Shown piece by piece: positions 22,201 to 34,200 of a DNA stretch of 64,000 bases. The DNA is from Prosopocoilus inquinatus (lineage: Eukaryota; Arthropoda; Insecta; Coleoptera; Lucanidae), in assembly GCA_036172665.1 (NCBI GenBank), contig CM069875.1, positions 19,251,806 to 19,315,805 on the forward strand. The letters run 5' to 3'. How positions within the stretch are numbered: position 1 is the first letter of the stretch; the number at the start of each line of letters is the position of its first letter. Under the pieces are notes generated by a model. It searched no databases. It saw only the letters and a list, made by a program, of their open reading frames with translations, and had not been told where the DNA came from. A program made the position numbers and the translations under genes.

Positions 22201-25200
22201 ATCTGAAATGTAGAGACCATGACTTGGTTCAATTTCTATAATAATTGTGTAGCAAAAAATTCTTGGATTCCAAATATTGTTTACACCACGCCCTCCACGA
22301 AACGCCTGTACACTGTGATTCAGAAGGACCGCACCATCACTTAGGTGGTCTTTACACTCATTTTTGTTCTCAAAAATCTAAACAAAATTTGTCTAGAAGA
22401 TTTCATTACGTAGATGTACGCCTTCAAAGATGAAAAATCGAGTCCTTTACTTCGTTTGAATTGATAATCACATGGGTGATATGGTGACATTACGTCGCGG
22501 GAGACCCGGTATTTCTGTAAACCACGACCTACTAGATACTAGATTTCACAAGACGGACTCTTACCCGGTCTTCATAATTTGTTTATTTAGTGCGAATTTT
22601 ATCCGTTTTGGCGCTAGTTACCCAAATTAAATAAGGCTCTCGATCTTTGTCTAAGGACACAAGTCTGCCATCATATGTTTTTGACACGCGACAGTGGGTA
22701 TTTGACCTTGAACGAGTGAGTTGTCAAGAATGACAAACTGGAATATTTTATGTAAATCAAGACGAAAAATTTCCATTTTATTGAGACAAAATATAAATTT
22801 ATAATAACTCCAAGCGTTTACAATAGTAATATGACATAATAAACGGAAAACTAAGTTTTTAATCTTTAACCGAACAAGAGTCAATTGCTATTATGAGAAA
22901 CTGTAAGTTCTGCTTAAAAAGCATCTGTTTTGGTCAAGTATTACCTACGGTTCTTTGGACTGAACACTGAACCTCGTTTTTATCCTCATTGGTTATGGAA
23001 TTTGCTAAATCTAATTATTTTTCAAGTTCGGAAAATTACAATTAGTCCACAGTTTTTTTTATTTTTAATATTAACAAATAAATTATTGAAACTTCTATTC
23101 ATACAGTTAACTATTTAGAAATTTATGCATTGAAATAATTTCTGAGTTTTAATCTTATCAACGTAAAACTTTTAGTGTTATTAATAAAATAGAGAAATCC
23201 GTTGAAATTAGTAATATTGTCGCTAAATCTCTTAAAGTACAACATCCCATATTTCCTAAATTATACTGTATTCCAAAAATTCATAAACCTAATACACCTC
23301 TTCGTCCTATAGTTTCCACTATTGGTTCTTCTCCATATTTCATATCTAAATTTATTTCAAAAATCATTACTCAGGTTACTAGTAAATCAGAATATTTTAT
23401 AAAAAAATTCTTTTGCACTCATTGAAAAATTAATACAAATAACTGTACCAAATAATTGCATTATAATTTCTTTAGATGTTATTTCTTTATTTACTAACAT
23501 TCCTAAAGATTTAGCTTTAAAAAGTATTAATAATAGGTGGTTAGAGATTAAAGATTTTACTGACATTTCCAAAAGTAACTTTTTAGAAATAGTTGATTTA
23601 TGTTTTGAAACATCTTATTTTGCTTTCAACGATAAATTTTATAAACAGATTTTTGGTACAGCAATGGGTTTTCCTTTACCGGAGATAAAGGAGAACCCAT
23701 TGCTGTACCAAAAATTAATATTATTGTTACTACAGCTGATAAGAGCAATGTAACTGTTTTAATTGATAAAACTGATTATTTTTCAAAAGTTCAAACTATG
23801 CAAACATCCCATATTTCCTAAATTATACTGTATTCCAAAAATTCATAAACCTATAAATACACCTCTTCGTCCTATAGTTTCCACTATTCGTTGTTCTCCA
23901 TATTTCTTATCTAAATTTAATTCAAAAATCATTACTCAGGTTACTAGTAAATCAGAATATTTTATAAAAAATTCTTTTGAACTCGTTGAAAAATTAAAAC
24001 AAATAACTGTACCAAATAATTGCATTATAATTTCTTTAGATGTTATTTCTTTATTTACTAACATTCCTAAAGATTTAGCTTTAAAAAGTATTAATAATAG
24101 GTGGTTAGAGATTAAATATTTTACTGATATTTCCAAAAGTAACTTTTTAGAAATAGTTGATTTATGTTTTGAAACATCTTATTTTGCTTTCAATGATAAA
24201 TTTTATAAACAGATTTTTGGTACAGCAATGGGTTCTCCTTTATCTCCGGCTTTAGCTGAAATTGTTATGCAAGAACTAGAAAAATCTGTTATTAACTCTT
24301 TATCATTCGATTTAACGTTATATTTTCGTTATGTAGATGACGTTTTACTGATTTTGCCTTCTGATAAGGTAGATTTTGTTTTAAATAAATTTAATTCTTT
24401 TCATAATAGATTACAATTTACAGTAGAAAAAGGAAATAATAATTCATTGAGTTTTCTTGATATAAATATTATCAGACAGAATGATAAATTAATTACTAAT
24501 TGGTTTCATAAACCTACCTGGTCAGGTAGATACATACATTTTCACTCGTACACACCCAAAAATTATAAAATTGCAACTATTATTTCATTAACTGATCGAG
24601 CTATTTTACTTTCTGATAAAGTTTTCATTTATGATAACTTAAATTTAATAAAGAAAACTCTTATTCAAAATTCTTATCCAACAAATCTTATTGAATCAGT
24701 AATTAAAAATCGTATTAAATACTTACAAAACTCAAATGTCTCTAATAACATTAGACAAACTTCGAACCATAAATACATATCATTGCCTTATATTGAACCA
24801 TTACACAATACATTTAAACACATTTTCAAAAAACATAATTTAATTTTAGCCAGTAAATCTGTGAATAATTTAAATTTAATTTTTTCGAATTTAAAAACCA
24901 AAATACCGAAATTAAAACAACCTAACATGGTTTATGAAATCAAATGTTCAAATTGTAATTCTGTTTATATAGGTGAAACGAGCCAAAATTTAAAGAAACG
25001 TTTAGACCAACATAAATATCATATCCAAAAAAATAATCAAAATCATTCAATGCTTGTAGAGCATTCATTAGTAAATAATCATAATTTTGATTTTGATAAT
25101 ACTGACATTTTGTACAGTGAATCTAATATTTTTAAAAGACATTTCATAGAAATGTGTAAAATTAAAATGTCTCCAAATTCTATTAATAAACGTACGGACT

Positions 25201-28200
25201 TTAAATTTAAATGACATATTTTGTAGTTTTCTGGACTCTTTAAACAGAATATAGATCTGTCAATTATTAAAAAAAAAATAATTTTAATTTAGTTCTATTT
25301 TAGTTTAAAATCACCTTTTCGTTTCTCTTGACGACTTGTTTCTCTTGACAACTTGTTTATTTACTTTTTTTCACTCCTGACGAAGCTATACATCTATAGC
25401 GAAACGTTGAGTGTTTTCCCTTCATTTTTCTGTCCGGTTTAAGATTAAAAAAAACTTTGTACTTATTATTATTTGTGTTAATAAAATAGAAATTTAAAGT
25501 GATTTGCGCTACATCTGCATTCTGATGTACTATGGCTTGCAAAAAGATCGCGTACACCTGCTTTTCGTTGTATTAAGTTGGTCTTGAGATTTAATTTGTC
25601 AGTGTCCAACAATTAAAATTCAGACTGACAGAAAACGAGTAAGTTAGAAGACGAAGAGTGATTCTCAGTAGTAGCGAATGATTATAGCTTAAATAAAAAT
25701 GCTATGATGCACAAATAATATGTGGGAAGAAGAAAGATTTGCAAATAGAAAAAATGGTTGGAGACAGATGTCCAAAAATATCGATTTACGACTCGGATAA
25801 TGCCCTTCTGATTCTATGTTTTAACAAATTTTCCAGTACTTTTGGTACCAACACGTCGAAAATTACAAATTCAACTTTTAAGAGTCTTGTCAAGTGTTAA
25901 AAAAATATATTAATAGCAAAACATAAGCAATCGACAATTCTATTTCGATTAAATTATTTTTATGGGCCATATTTGTGGAATAGCATAATATTTATTGAAC
26001 AAATCATACTGTCTGACTCATACCTTGTCAAATAGTATTCATTTCAATCTCAGTTCCTAACCTGTACGTTTGGAAACATGACAAAATTCTCAAAATACCC
26101 ATTTACAAAGCAAAAAATAGGTAAAAACTCGGCTACTTGATTTTGAAGGTGTACGCGATTTTATTGCAAGCAAGTGTACATAATGTATTCAGCTTGTCAT
26201 TTTTGACAACCCGCTCGTTCAAGGTGAAATACCCACGGTCGCGTGGCAAAACCATATGATGGCAGTACCTGTGCCCTTAGACAGAGATCGAGTGCCTTGA
26301 AATTAAAGTTTTCTGACATTTAAACGTCACAAACGTTAAATGATGCATATTTGTGAGAGTGCAAATTAATGAGTAAATGATTACTATTGAAAATAATAAC
26401 GTAATTTAGAACTTAGAAAAAATTTTTTTTTTTTTTTGTGCAAATCGTCCTTGATTGCAGTGAGAACCTCGAGCAGCCTCTGGACAGCTGTTTCAGCCCT
26501 GCTTGGGGCTTCTTCAGCAGAAACGTAGCTCGACATTCCCACTGCAGACCAAAAACGACTTGCCCAATTTATTCGCAAATGCGATGTAAGAATGATGAAC
26601 ATATAAAATAGCGACATCTTACTATCGCTTTTTGACCATTAGGAGCAAATCCCGCTTCAATTTGTCTATCCTACTGCAATGTTAGGTCAAAAAGCGATAG
26701 TAAGATGTCGCTATTTTATATGTTCGTAATTTAGAACGAAATTACATTATAAAGCTTCGCAAGCCTGGATTAGAATAAAAAAAATTGCCAAGGCCGTATA
26801 CACTCTGATTCAAAAATGTCGCACCATCGCTTAGGTAGTAATAGAGAATGTTATTAGGAGTTTTTTACTCAGTCTGAATTAGTCATCAAATTATTATTGA
26901 TATAATAGCTGCTTTCGATTATGCGTGCTAGAGTACACCTGAGTAGCTCCAAGTTTCTCAGACAATGGAAATTTGTGAAAATCGAAAATCTCCAAGCAGT
27001 TTAGAGTGCTCTGGAGTATTCCAATAATTACGTACAATCGAAAGTAGCTAACGGTTTCCAAGGATATTGGCGATATTGAATGGCAGATAAATTTATCAGG
27101 AGGTGGAAACATTGGGCACAAACCTGATACAAATGCTGTACTCTAAAATGGCCGTTAAAATATTTTTAAACAAAAGTTCAAAAAAAAATATATATAGAAA
27201 TACGTTAGTTTTTAAAATATAGTACCTCTAGAATCTTTTCCATTAAGAAAGTAATTGTTTAGCTTTTTATCATCTACCAATTTTAGGGTTTATCAGGTAA
27301 AAAAAAAATGTCTAAAAGAATTATTTCTTTACACTATCTGACTTGTTCATTTTTTTAAGTCGATGGAACTAAAAATATGAGAACTCTGAGATCATCACAA
27401 TTTAAGTCCCTGCTTTAATCAGTCAATGAATGCTTCATTATCATATCTGATAAATTGGATTGATCCTTGAAAAGGTCACATGCTACCTAAATTAATTGTA
27501 TTGTATAAAACAAATCTTCACTTCTAAATAAAGTTATAAACGTTTCTATTCTGATATTCCAGGTAAAACAGGAAGTGCAAGATGAATGCAGAAGCCGCCA
27601 ACATCAGCAGCAACAAAATTCAAGTCAGGCTCAGCAACAACAAAATCAAGTGCAAGCATCGCAACAAAATCCAACCAATCAGAATCAAATCATCAGTACT
27701 TCGTCAGCGATGCCAACAACATGGCAGTCATTAGCAACACCTGGTTCAACGGTAGCCGATTATTTATCCCACTTGCCAGCATCTACTCTACCTCTAAGCT
27801 TACACCATTTTTTAAAATACTCCGCAGAGAGCATAAAAAAAGAAACTACTCCACAACAGTTGAACCTCCAAAATAACGATAACATCAATTTATTGCACAC
27901 GAATACACTCAGTGCAAATGGTTTAACAAGTACAATAAATACCACAGCTTTAACATCCAACAGTAATGTGTTGGGAGCGAACGCAATAACTACTTTAAAT
28001 AATTTAACTACAATAAATACGTCTCAGTTACAAAACACGATTGTTATAAAAAAGAAAAAAAAGAAAAAACCAGAAAAAGAGAAGAAGCCAAGGCCGAAGC
28101 CGGGTGAGATACGATTAACCACTGCCTTGGATGGTTCAACGTTGTACTGTTGTCCTGAGTGTCACATGGCATATCCTGAGAAGGAGCTACTCGAGCAACA

Positions 28201-28597
28201 CCTAGTTGGGCATACGCTCGAGAGACGTTTTGTTTGTGATATATGTGGAGCCGGCCTGAAACGCAAGGACCACTTGACAAGACATAAGCAATCGCACAAT
28301 CCTGAACGACCCTACGTTTGCACTGTATGCCTGAAAGCTTTTAAACGTAAGGAACAGCTCACTTTACATTTTGTTATACACTCAGGTGAGAAGAGACATG
28401 TGTGCACTGAGTGTGGTAAGGGTTTCTACAGAAAAGATCATCTGAGAAAGCACACAAGGTCACACATTGCAAGACGAGTTAAAGCTGAACTGTCTCAGCA
28501 AGGAAATAGCAATACAACAAGTTTACAAATTCAGGTAGCCGCTCCTATTAATATAAATTCTTCCAGTGGTAATGCAACGCAAGGTATTTTATCCTAA
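19233..28597 (+). CDS. C2H2 zinc-finger protein 2 (paralogue, large intron, about 466 aa)
   Basis: Coding exons are 19233-19598 (ending AAG|GTAAAA) and 27563-28597 (after TTCCAG), both phase 0, separated by a 7,964-bp intron. The start lies 18 bp after an acceptor-like TTTGCAG. The protein begins MNFSPFG, like its neighbour, and has Gln/His-rich residues 60-165. The new exon opens with VKQE, a possible sumoylation site. A poly-Lys block lies at 285-300 and four C2H2 fingers at about 317-339, 345-367, 373-395 and 401-423. The finger block is very similar to that of the upstream gene, including the CCPECHMAYPEKELLEQHL stretch, so the pair arose by tandem duplication. At 28533 a GT follows LQIQ at the position where gene 1 has its second intron, so an alternative 3' exon is possible. 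The intron holds a Penelope element and other repeats. Confidence 0.87.
19599..20945. other. Intron of zinc-finger gene 2, 5' part
   Basis: AT-rich with long T runs and repeated GGTTGGGTT/GATTGA-like text at 20500-20890. No gene seen. Confidence 0.5.
20946..21362. repeat. Foldback of Penelope-type 3' ends
   Basis: Two inverted copies of a retroelement tail meet here. GAAACGTTGAGTGCTCTT is read on the minus strand at about 20946-20965 and on the plus strand at about 21217-21235. A further plus-strand copy follows at 21282-21299. Between them is a near-perfect palindrome with arms of about 34 bp at 21079-21112 and 21128-21163. The plus copy continues to ACTTACAATTTTCATCGG near 21337, and the same tail occurs at the old fragment near 55.5 kb. 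No ribozyme core is intact here. Confidence 0.65.
21363..23150. other. Intron sequence with dispersed repeats
   Basis: T-rich low-complexity DNA to about 21900. A repeat at about 22600-22750 is an inverted copy of 26195-26305; the common part includes CCATCATATG and a GTGGGTATTT-like block. A short shared motif at 22313-22345 also occurs at 26803-26840. No gene recognised. Confidence 0.5.
23150..23690 (+). pseudogene. Partial Penelope RT copy
   Basis: Encodes the segment from an NKIEK-like stretch through PKLYCIPKIHKP to the QIFGTAMG motif. The frame is broken, for example by an extra A in a run near 23400-23407. It stops at the inversion point, just before the YVDD region. It contains a stretch (about 23150-23232) that is missing from the second copy. 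Confidence 0.75.
23763..25214 (+). CDS. Penelope-like reverse transcriptase with GIY-YIG endonuclease (N-truncated)
   Basis: The listed frame is 483 codons, but sense coding begins slightly upstream (from about 23724), and no convincing natural start is present. The reverse transcriptase has FYRKP-type finger motifs (YCIPKIHKP, about 22-30), a FTNIP motif, GTAMGSPLSP (about 154-163) and the catalytic YVDD (near 190). The C-terminal GIY-YIG nuclease has YEIKCSNCNSVYIGETSQ followed by KRLDQH at about 399-425 and ends in a conserved-looking HFIEMCKI stretch. Compared with full Penelope proteins, N-terminal sequence is missing: after a TADKSN-like motif there is a jump directly to HPIFPKLYC. The enzyme would prime reverse transcription at a nick made by the GIY-YIG domain. 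Probably a defective copy. Confidence 0.85.
   Translation: MIKLIIFQKFKLCKHPIFPKLYCIPKIHKPINTPLRPIVSTIRCSPYFLSKFNSKIITQVTSKSEYFIKNSFELVEKLKQITVPNNCIIISLDVISLFTNIPKDLALKSINNRWLEIKYFTDISKSNFLEIVDLCFETSYFAFNDKFYKQIFGTAMGSPLSPALAEIVMQELEKSVINSLSFDLTLYFRYVDDVLLILPSDKVDFVLNKFNSFHNRLQFTVEKGNNNSLSFLDINIIRQNDKLITNWFHKPTWSGRYIHFHSYTPKNYKIATIISLTDRAILLSDKVFIYDNLNLIKKTLIQNSYPTNLIESVIKNRIKYLQNSNVSNNIRQTSNHKYISLPYIEPLHNTFKHIFKKHNLILASKSVNNLNLIFSNLKTKIPKLKQPNMVYEIKCSNCNSVYIGETSQNLKKRLDQHKYHIQKNNQNHSMLVEHSLVNNHNFDFDNTDILYSESNIFKRHFIEMCKIKMSPNSINKRTDFKFK
25372..25413 (+). ncRNA. Hammerhead ribozyme in Penelope tail
   Basis: CACUC pairs with GAGUG (stem I, 5 bp). The core is CUGACGA, stem II is GCUAUA/UAUAGC with loop CAUC after one extra A, and then come GAAAC and GUU, giving a two-base-pair stem III (AC/GU) and predicted cleavage after GUU. 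Minimal stem III hammerheads of this type are known in Penelope-like elements. A related copy with compensated loop changes lies at 55569-55609 on the other strand. Confidence 0.7.
25528..26178. mobile_element. Tc1-like nonautonomous element, copy 1
   Basis: TA at 25528-25529 and 26177-26178 flank inverted ends built on GGCTTGCAAAAAGATCGCGTACACC and its partner (GCTTGCAATAAAATCGCGTACACC), each shown here only in part. The 647-bp interior is noncoding. Related copies are at 38510-39198 and 39770-40109. Confidence 0.8.
26440..26730. repeat. Dispersed repeat with foldback arm
   Basis: Related to 12470-12760. It ends in a foldback in which TAAAATAGCGACATCTTACT (from 26601) is mirrored near 26690-26722. 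It contains a hammerhead-like motif, listed separately. Probably the end of a Penelope-type or retrozyme-like unit. Confidence 0.6.
26477..26523 (-). ncRNA. Candidate hammerhead ribozyme, second family
   Basis: On the minus strand UUUCUG is followed by core CUGAAGA, stem II AGCCC/GGGCU with loop CAAGCA, GAAA, palindromic CAGCUG, UC, then CAGAGG, which pairs with the initial UUUCUG (two G-U pairs). Here stem II closes directly on the core with no extra base. The related copy near 12.5 kb is decayed in the core. Confidence 0.55.
26906..27050. mobile_element. 141-bp TA-flanked miniature element
   Basis: Ends TAGCTGCTTTCGATTATGCG and the inverted TAGCTACTTTCGATTGTACG, with TA at 26906-26907 and 27049-27050. 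The interior is an imperfect palindrome. It is noncoding. Confidence 0.6.
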
Positions 28598-31217
28598 AAT
28601 GTTTTAACTTTTTTATGTGAATATCTTCTCCTAGTTTTTATCACACTTTTATTTATACACTTGAATACTGGGCAGACATTATTTTATCTATTTGATTAAT
28701 AATAGGCAGAAATTTTGCTTTATAAAATTCTGTTTAAAATGTCTTAGGAAAAATTTAATATTACTAAATTTATAAATATTTGTTTTTTTATATATTTAAG
28801 TGAAACTTTTGTACTTTTGTAATAAATTTAGCGGGCAACTTGAACAATGAAGTGGAAAATTTTTGTAAAATAACACGTTAAAAAAATGACAATAGCAAAA
28901 TACTGAAATAGTGTATGTCTGGTATAAACATTGTTTATTTTTTAAAGGTATATTATGAAATGCATTTCTTACGTTAGTGTTTATTTATAACTATAATTTT
29001 TCGCTTAGTGCAAATTATGAATGAAAAAGTTGCCTTATTTCATTTTGTTTGGCATCTTTTGGTCATACCATTTCAAAGGTCTTCTAAGGTCAATTAATGA
29101 TCAACATAAAGATCTTATTGTGTTGTAGTTACAAAATTATTAAATTAGTATCAATAAAGATTAATTTGTTTTTGATTGACTAGGCGAAAAATGTTTTGAA
29201 ACCTTTATTTTATAGTACAAAATTTGCTTTAAATATTTATTTAATGTTGTTAGGAATTTGCTCATTTATTTATGAAAAGAAAATTTTTTATAAATTATGT
29301 ACATTTGGAGAAATTTAAGAAGTCCTCAAAGGGCGGTATGTTTTTTCTAAATAAAAGAAGAAAATGAAAAAAGACTTGATCGGTTGAGTGATTTTTAGAT
29401 TTTCTAAAGCGAGAGGTGAAAAATTTTATATATAAATTGGAGTTTATAGAACAGTAGAATTTAGGAACATGACAATTAATAAAAGTATTATTTAAATAAA
29501 ATAAACAATCGAAAGTCTGCCATTTTATGTATAGGTTATAAAAAGGAGCTTTGAGAATACCACATTCCAACAAACGTATAGATTTTTATTATTATCGGAA
29601 AGGAAATTTAGGGTTTTGATAGTCTTATGAGAACAGTAAAATAACTTAAATGCTATTACCAAAATATGCTTTATAATTTTTTAATTTTAAATTCTTACGC
29701 AATAATTTAAGATGTTTTTTAATCAGTTTACTCGCATCAAAGAATAAATAAAATTTGTGATAACATACTCGGCATAACAAATTCTAAAATTTTGCAATAT
29801 TTGCGAAATTGGTTTTGCATTGAGCTATATGTACAGTCAATACCAAAAAAGAGTTAGATTAGGAATTATCTGCCAACCCCCACCAAATAGACGAGTCGGT
29901 TGTAATAATGCATTAATTACGTTATGTTTTTTTTAATTATGTTGTAAATTATTTTAAAGAATGTTTAATTTTTAAGCTTTTGTTATCCATACACTTATAA
30001 CATTAATTAAAAAATTGGATCTTTGAAACAAAATTTACTTAAATAAATGTTTGATAAGTGAATTCAGCAGGAAATTTTTTGACAATCAAATTCAATTATT
30101 ATCACATGAAAATTTAATTAATGTGCTTCAAGAAGTCCTTTATTTGTTTATAAGACAAGAATGTTGAGACATATCGTGTAATTATTTCAAAATGCAACGT
30201 AGGGATACAACAGACAACTACATAATTTTTTGGTATTTTTTTATTGCGCCATACATTTTGCATTGCATTTTAAAATCATGTGAAAACATTTAATCTTTGT
30301 TTTAATTTATTTATTTATCTTTATTTATCCTAACTCCTTCGTGTGTGGTTGGTCGCCTAACTACACAGAATGCTTGGACGTATCTCTTTGTTGTATTTTC
30401 AAATAATTGCACGGTATACGTCCCAGTGGTGTAGGGATTATCCTGAGTTGTAGGATGTCGCTGTTTTAACTATTCATAAATTATATCATATAATAAATAA
30501 CCTCTCTTTTGTTTATGGTAACCCCCACGCTGTTATATATCGTGATAACTAAACACTTATTTTGAAAACATTTTACCAATTTTTAATTTGCTCACGTTTA
30601 TTTGTACCTAAGGAATGATTTATGTGTATATAAGCGATAAATTGCCAGATTAAATATGTTTCACAGCAAATGGTATAAAATACAACAATAAGAAAAATAG
30701 TACAAAATGTATGCCATATTAATACCATAATACTAAATATATACTTCATAATGTAACAAATGCCTATATACCAAAAAAGTTTATAAATTAGTTACTAGTT
30801 AAGAAAAACAAATGCACCGAAAAATGGTATGTTTTTGTAACAACCCTGAGTATTTACAGAGCAGAAATGTAAACTTATATGTTTGTCAGTAATATTATTT
30901 ACTACATGCAAGACTGTTTTTGATGTAATTGTTTTTCTTATAATTGCTTGTAGCCAAGAGCTTCCTATGTATTTGCTTTATTACATATTAAAAAATATAT
31001 AGCCCAAGTTAGTTTTTTTTTTATTTTACTGTCTGCAACATAAAAAACTAAAAAATTAACTAAACATAAATTTAATAAAACAAAACAAAAATTTAAAATA
31101 TTGAAATATTACGCAAATGTCATATATGTATAACTACAGTTAAAAAAATAAATTATGGAATAAAATTTGAACATTCTAATTATATCACATTGTACTTATT
31201 TCTCTAACTAAAACACT
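28598..31217. other. Convergent 3' region, no gene seen
   Basis: AT-rich DNA between the 3' ends of zinc-finger gene 2 (+) and UMP synthase (-), including presumed 3' UTRs with several AATAAA-type motifs. Open frames such as 29295-29573 lack any recognisable domain. Confidence 0.5.
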
Positions 31218-34200
31218 TCATTCTATAACTATTCTTTTCATGTAAGCATCCCATAATAAGTCTTTATATTTTTCGGCGGCTACACCTGGTTCAGGTGCGC
31301 GTGTAATTCCTCGCCCCACCACTGCAATATCAGCACCCTTTTCCAAAATGACACTCTCAGGAGAACTGTAACGCTGCCCCAAATTATCACCAGTTGCATC
31401 CAGTTGAACCCCCGGTGTTAGCTGAATAAATCCAGGTTTATCTAAAAACAGTGGAGTCTGACACACGATACCAGTTATTATATCTGAGTATTCCGCAGCT
31501 AACTTCAAAGTAGACGCTGTATAGTTCTCATTAATTAAATTGTCAGCTGCGCTCGTTTCAGCTAACAAGAACACTCCACGCTTTTCTACTCCCGTGCTTT
31601 GTTTTATAGCATCTAAAACGCTTCTGCCAGTTAATGAATGAGCCGTCACCAATTTCGCCCACGAAGAAATTCTGTAGATGCCTTTGCTGTATTGCAACTC
31701 GACGGTTTTCCCAATATCAGAAAATTTCCTGTCTTCGAATATTATAAAATTGTGTCTCTCTGCTATGTCTCGTAGTTGTTTTGGGAAATTCACATGAAAA
31801 TCGTCTATAATATCAACATGGGTTTTAAAGAGGCAAATGTGTGGCCCAACTTGCTCAGCTAAGTTTAATATATCAGTCACATTTGTCAGGTCTGCGGCCA
31901 CACATAAATTAGATTGTTTTTCATACATGATTTTAAACAGTTCGACGGTCACTGGATTCGAGGTGCATTCTAAGCGTTCGTGGAATGTCATTTTTAAACG
32001 ATCTGAAAGGAAATAAATTTATGAATTTCATTAAAGGGCAGAAATTATAAAAAAAATACACTTATCTTTATTGATTTATTTGATTAATTATTCAGGGTTC
32101 CCACTTTATTTTCATTGAAATGTTTCCTGACTCTCAGGTTTTTCCCGACTTTTCATCAAGAAACTCTCATTATTAACTGCGCTTACGCAACCTTACTAAT
32201 TTTTACATTTTTAAACATGTGCAAAAATTTGTAATTTATGTACTTTATTATGTGTATTACGGAGAAAAGAGTTGAATTCTTTTAAAAATAATAAAAAAAA
32301 TTAATAACGCATGTATAATTTAACAATGATTAATAATAAATTAGATTCTAAAAAAACAAGAAGTCTTAGTTTAGGCAACCTAACGAACATCGTCGTTTGT
32401 ACAGGTTTTTTTTAATTATTTTGCATCCTATCTAGAGGGTTTATTTTAGAAGGCAGAGCAAACCTTTAAATACAAAAGTTGTAGGGTTTTATGGCTATTA
32501 TCTTTTAAAGTTATCATAAGAAACAAAAGCGCATCGCAAATTGAAGAAAAAGATACAACTTTTGAACACCCTGTATAATGTTTACTACGATGAAAGTATA
32601 TATTTTCCGGATCTCAAAAATATATAATACCTTGACATTTGGAGGGCCCGTTCATCATATAATTAAGTTTGAAATGTTAGTATAATGACGTTTAAAAATC
32701 AAGACGGCCTGGAAAGGTGCTTACAAAAGTTCTAAATGGCCGTTTTTCCGCTCCGAAGAGGGAGCCACACTACTGTTATCTGTCAAAGATTCAAAGGTTA
32801 ACTTCAATCACAAAAATGTCTAGCAAGATACGGTTTTATGTTATAATAATTGAAAATTACCGACGCACAATCAAGAATCATAGATAAATAACACTCCTAT
32901 TAAAAAAAGTGTCACAATATTTTCAAATTAAGTATGTCTACATGACAACGGAAATTGTAAGCTGGAACATAAAACACGCTAAGTAAACATTTAAAAATCA
33001 ATTTAATAATTTAATTTGACCACTTTTCTTTGCTCAACGGTTCAAACGAAAAGTTTTATTTTCGTTAATTTGCAAATACAAAGTTTTACACCTACCTACT
33101 TATAATCTCTCCAATTTCAAATTTAAAACAAAGTCTGCGGGCAAACAGCGACAAGAAACAAATAACTTTTGGATTGCAATCAACACTTTCGCATATTTGA
33201 TGGTAAAACGCAATATTATTTACGATTTAAATTGATAAAACTGCAAATTCGAATTTATAATTGTCATAATAAAGGTGGCAACTATAGCAACAGCACGTAT
33301 TTAATCCAAAATAGTGCAGAGGGAGCCACGCTAACGACAAATGTCATAGAACAGATTTTTTTTCAAACGCGGCGGTCCGTAATAACACAACGTATTCATC
33401 CAGGCGGTCGTGCAAAATACAATAGAGATTCGAAAACTGGAAACCCTATACAATGAATTAGTAATAAAAAACAAAATTCCAGGCCGCCTTAATATTTTAA
33501 ACATTAATTTATTGATAATCTAACCTCAAATATTTCACAAATAGCTCTTCCAAATATCAACACGTTCTATATTTTTGAAATCAGGAAAATAAGATCTTTT
33601 ATGTTAGCAAACAATATACAGCCTGTTTTATTAAAAAAAAAAAAAACAAAAATTGTATCTTTTTCTCCAATTTGCAAAGTGCCTTTATTTCTTATGATAA
33701 CCCTAAAAGATAATAAGCATAAAACCCTACAAATTTTGCATTTAAAGTTTTTCTTCAGCTCCTAAAATAAACCCTCTAGATAGGGTGCAAAATATAAAAA
33801 AAAAAACCTGTACAGATGGATGTCTGTACAGTACAGAAGACCCAAAGAATATGTTTTTATTAAAAACGTAATATTTTTTTCACAATTCACTTAAATTATG
33901 CAACTTTCCTAATTTTTATATCTAAAACAATTTTCCATTTTTTTTAATTTTAGAAGTTTAGAACAAGAAAATATTTGTATTCAAATTTCTAGTTCTTCAA
34001 TTAATTTCACTGACTCCTGATTCAAAAAAGCAAACTCTCTGACCTTTCCCTATATTGAACCTTTTCTCAATTCCCTGACTTTTCCAGGTATTTCCGATGA
34101 GAGGGGAACCCTGTTATTTACCTATTAAAAAAAAATTGTGAATAATTATAAGATAAATTGGTTAAATAAATGAAATTCATTATATTTATTGATCCACTTT

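Larger units (their letters stand above)
23150..25480 (+). mobile_element. Penelope-like retroelement, rearranged
   Basis: The element comprises a partial RT copy (about 23150-23690), a short inverted segment, a second longer copy with RT plus GIY-YIG endonuclease (to 25214) and a 3' tail with a hammerhead motif, ending near 25480. The two RT segments (23232-23690 and 23806-24240) are about 95 percent identical by eye. At 23655-23720 the text around GGTACAGCAATGGGTT is repeated in reverse complement, so the junction is an inversion. This copy inserted in the intron of zinc-finger gene 2, in the sense orientation. Tandem and inverted partial copies are typical of this class. Confidence 0.87.

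Noticed and set aside
22245..22433. 62-codon frame with Cys/His residues
   Set aside because: The spacing fits no zinc-binding motif, and part of it is a repeat shared with 26.8 kb.
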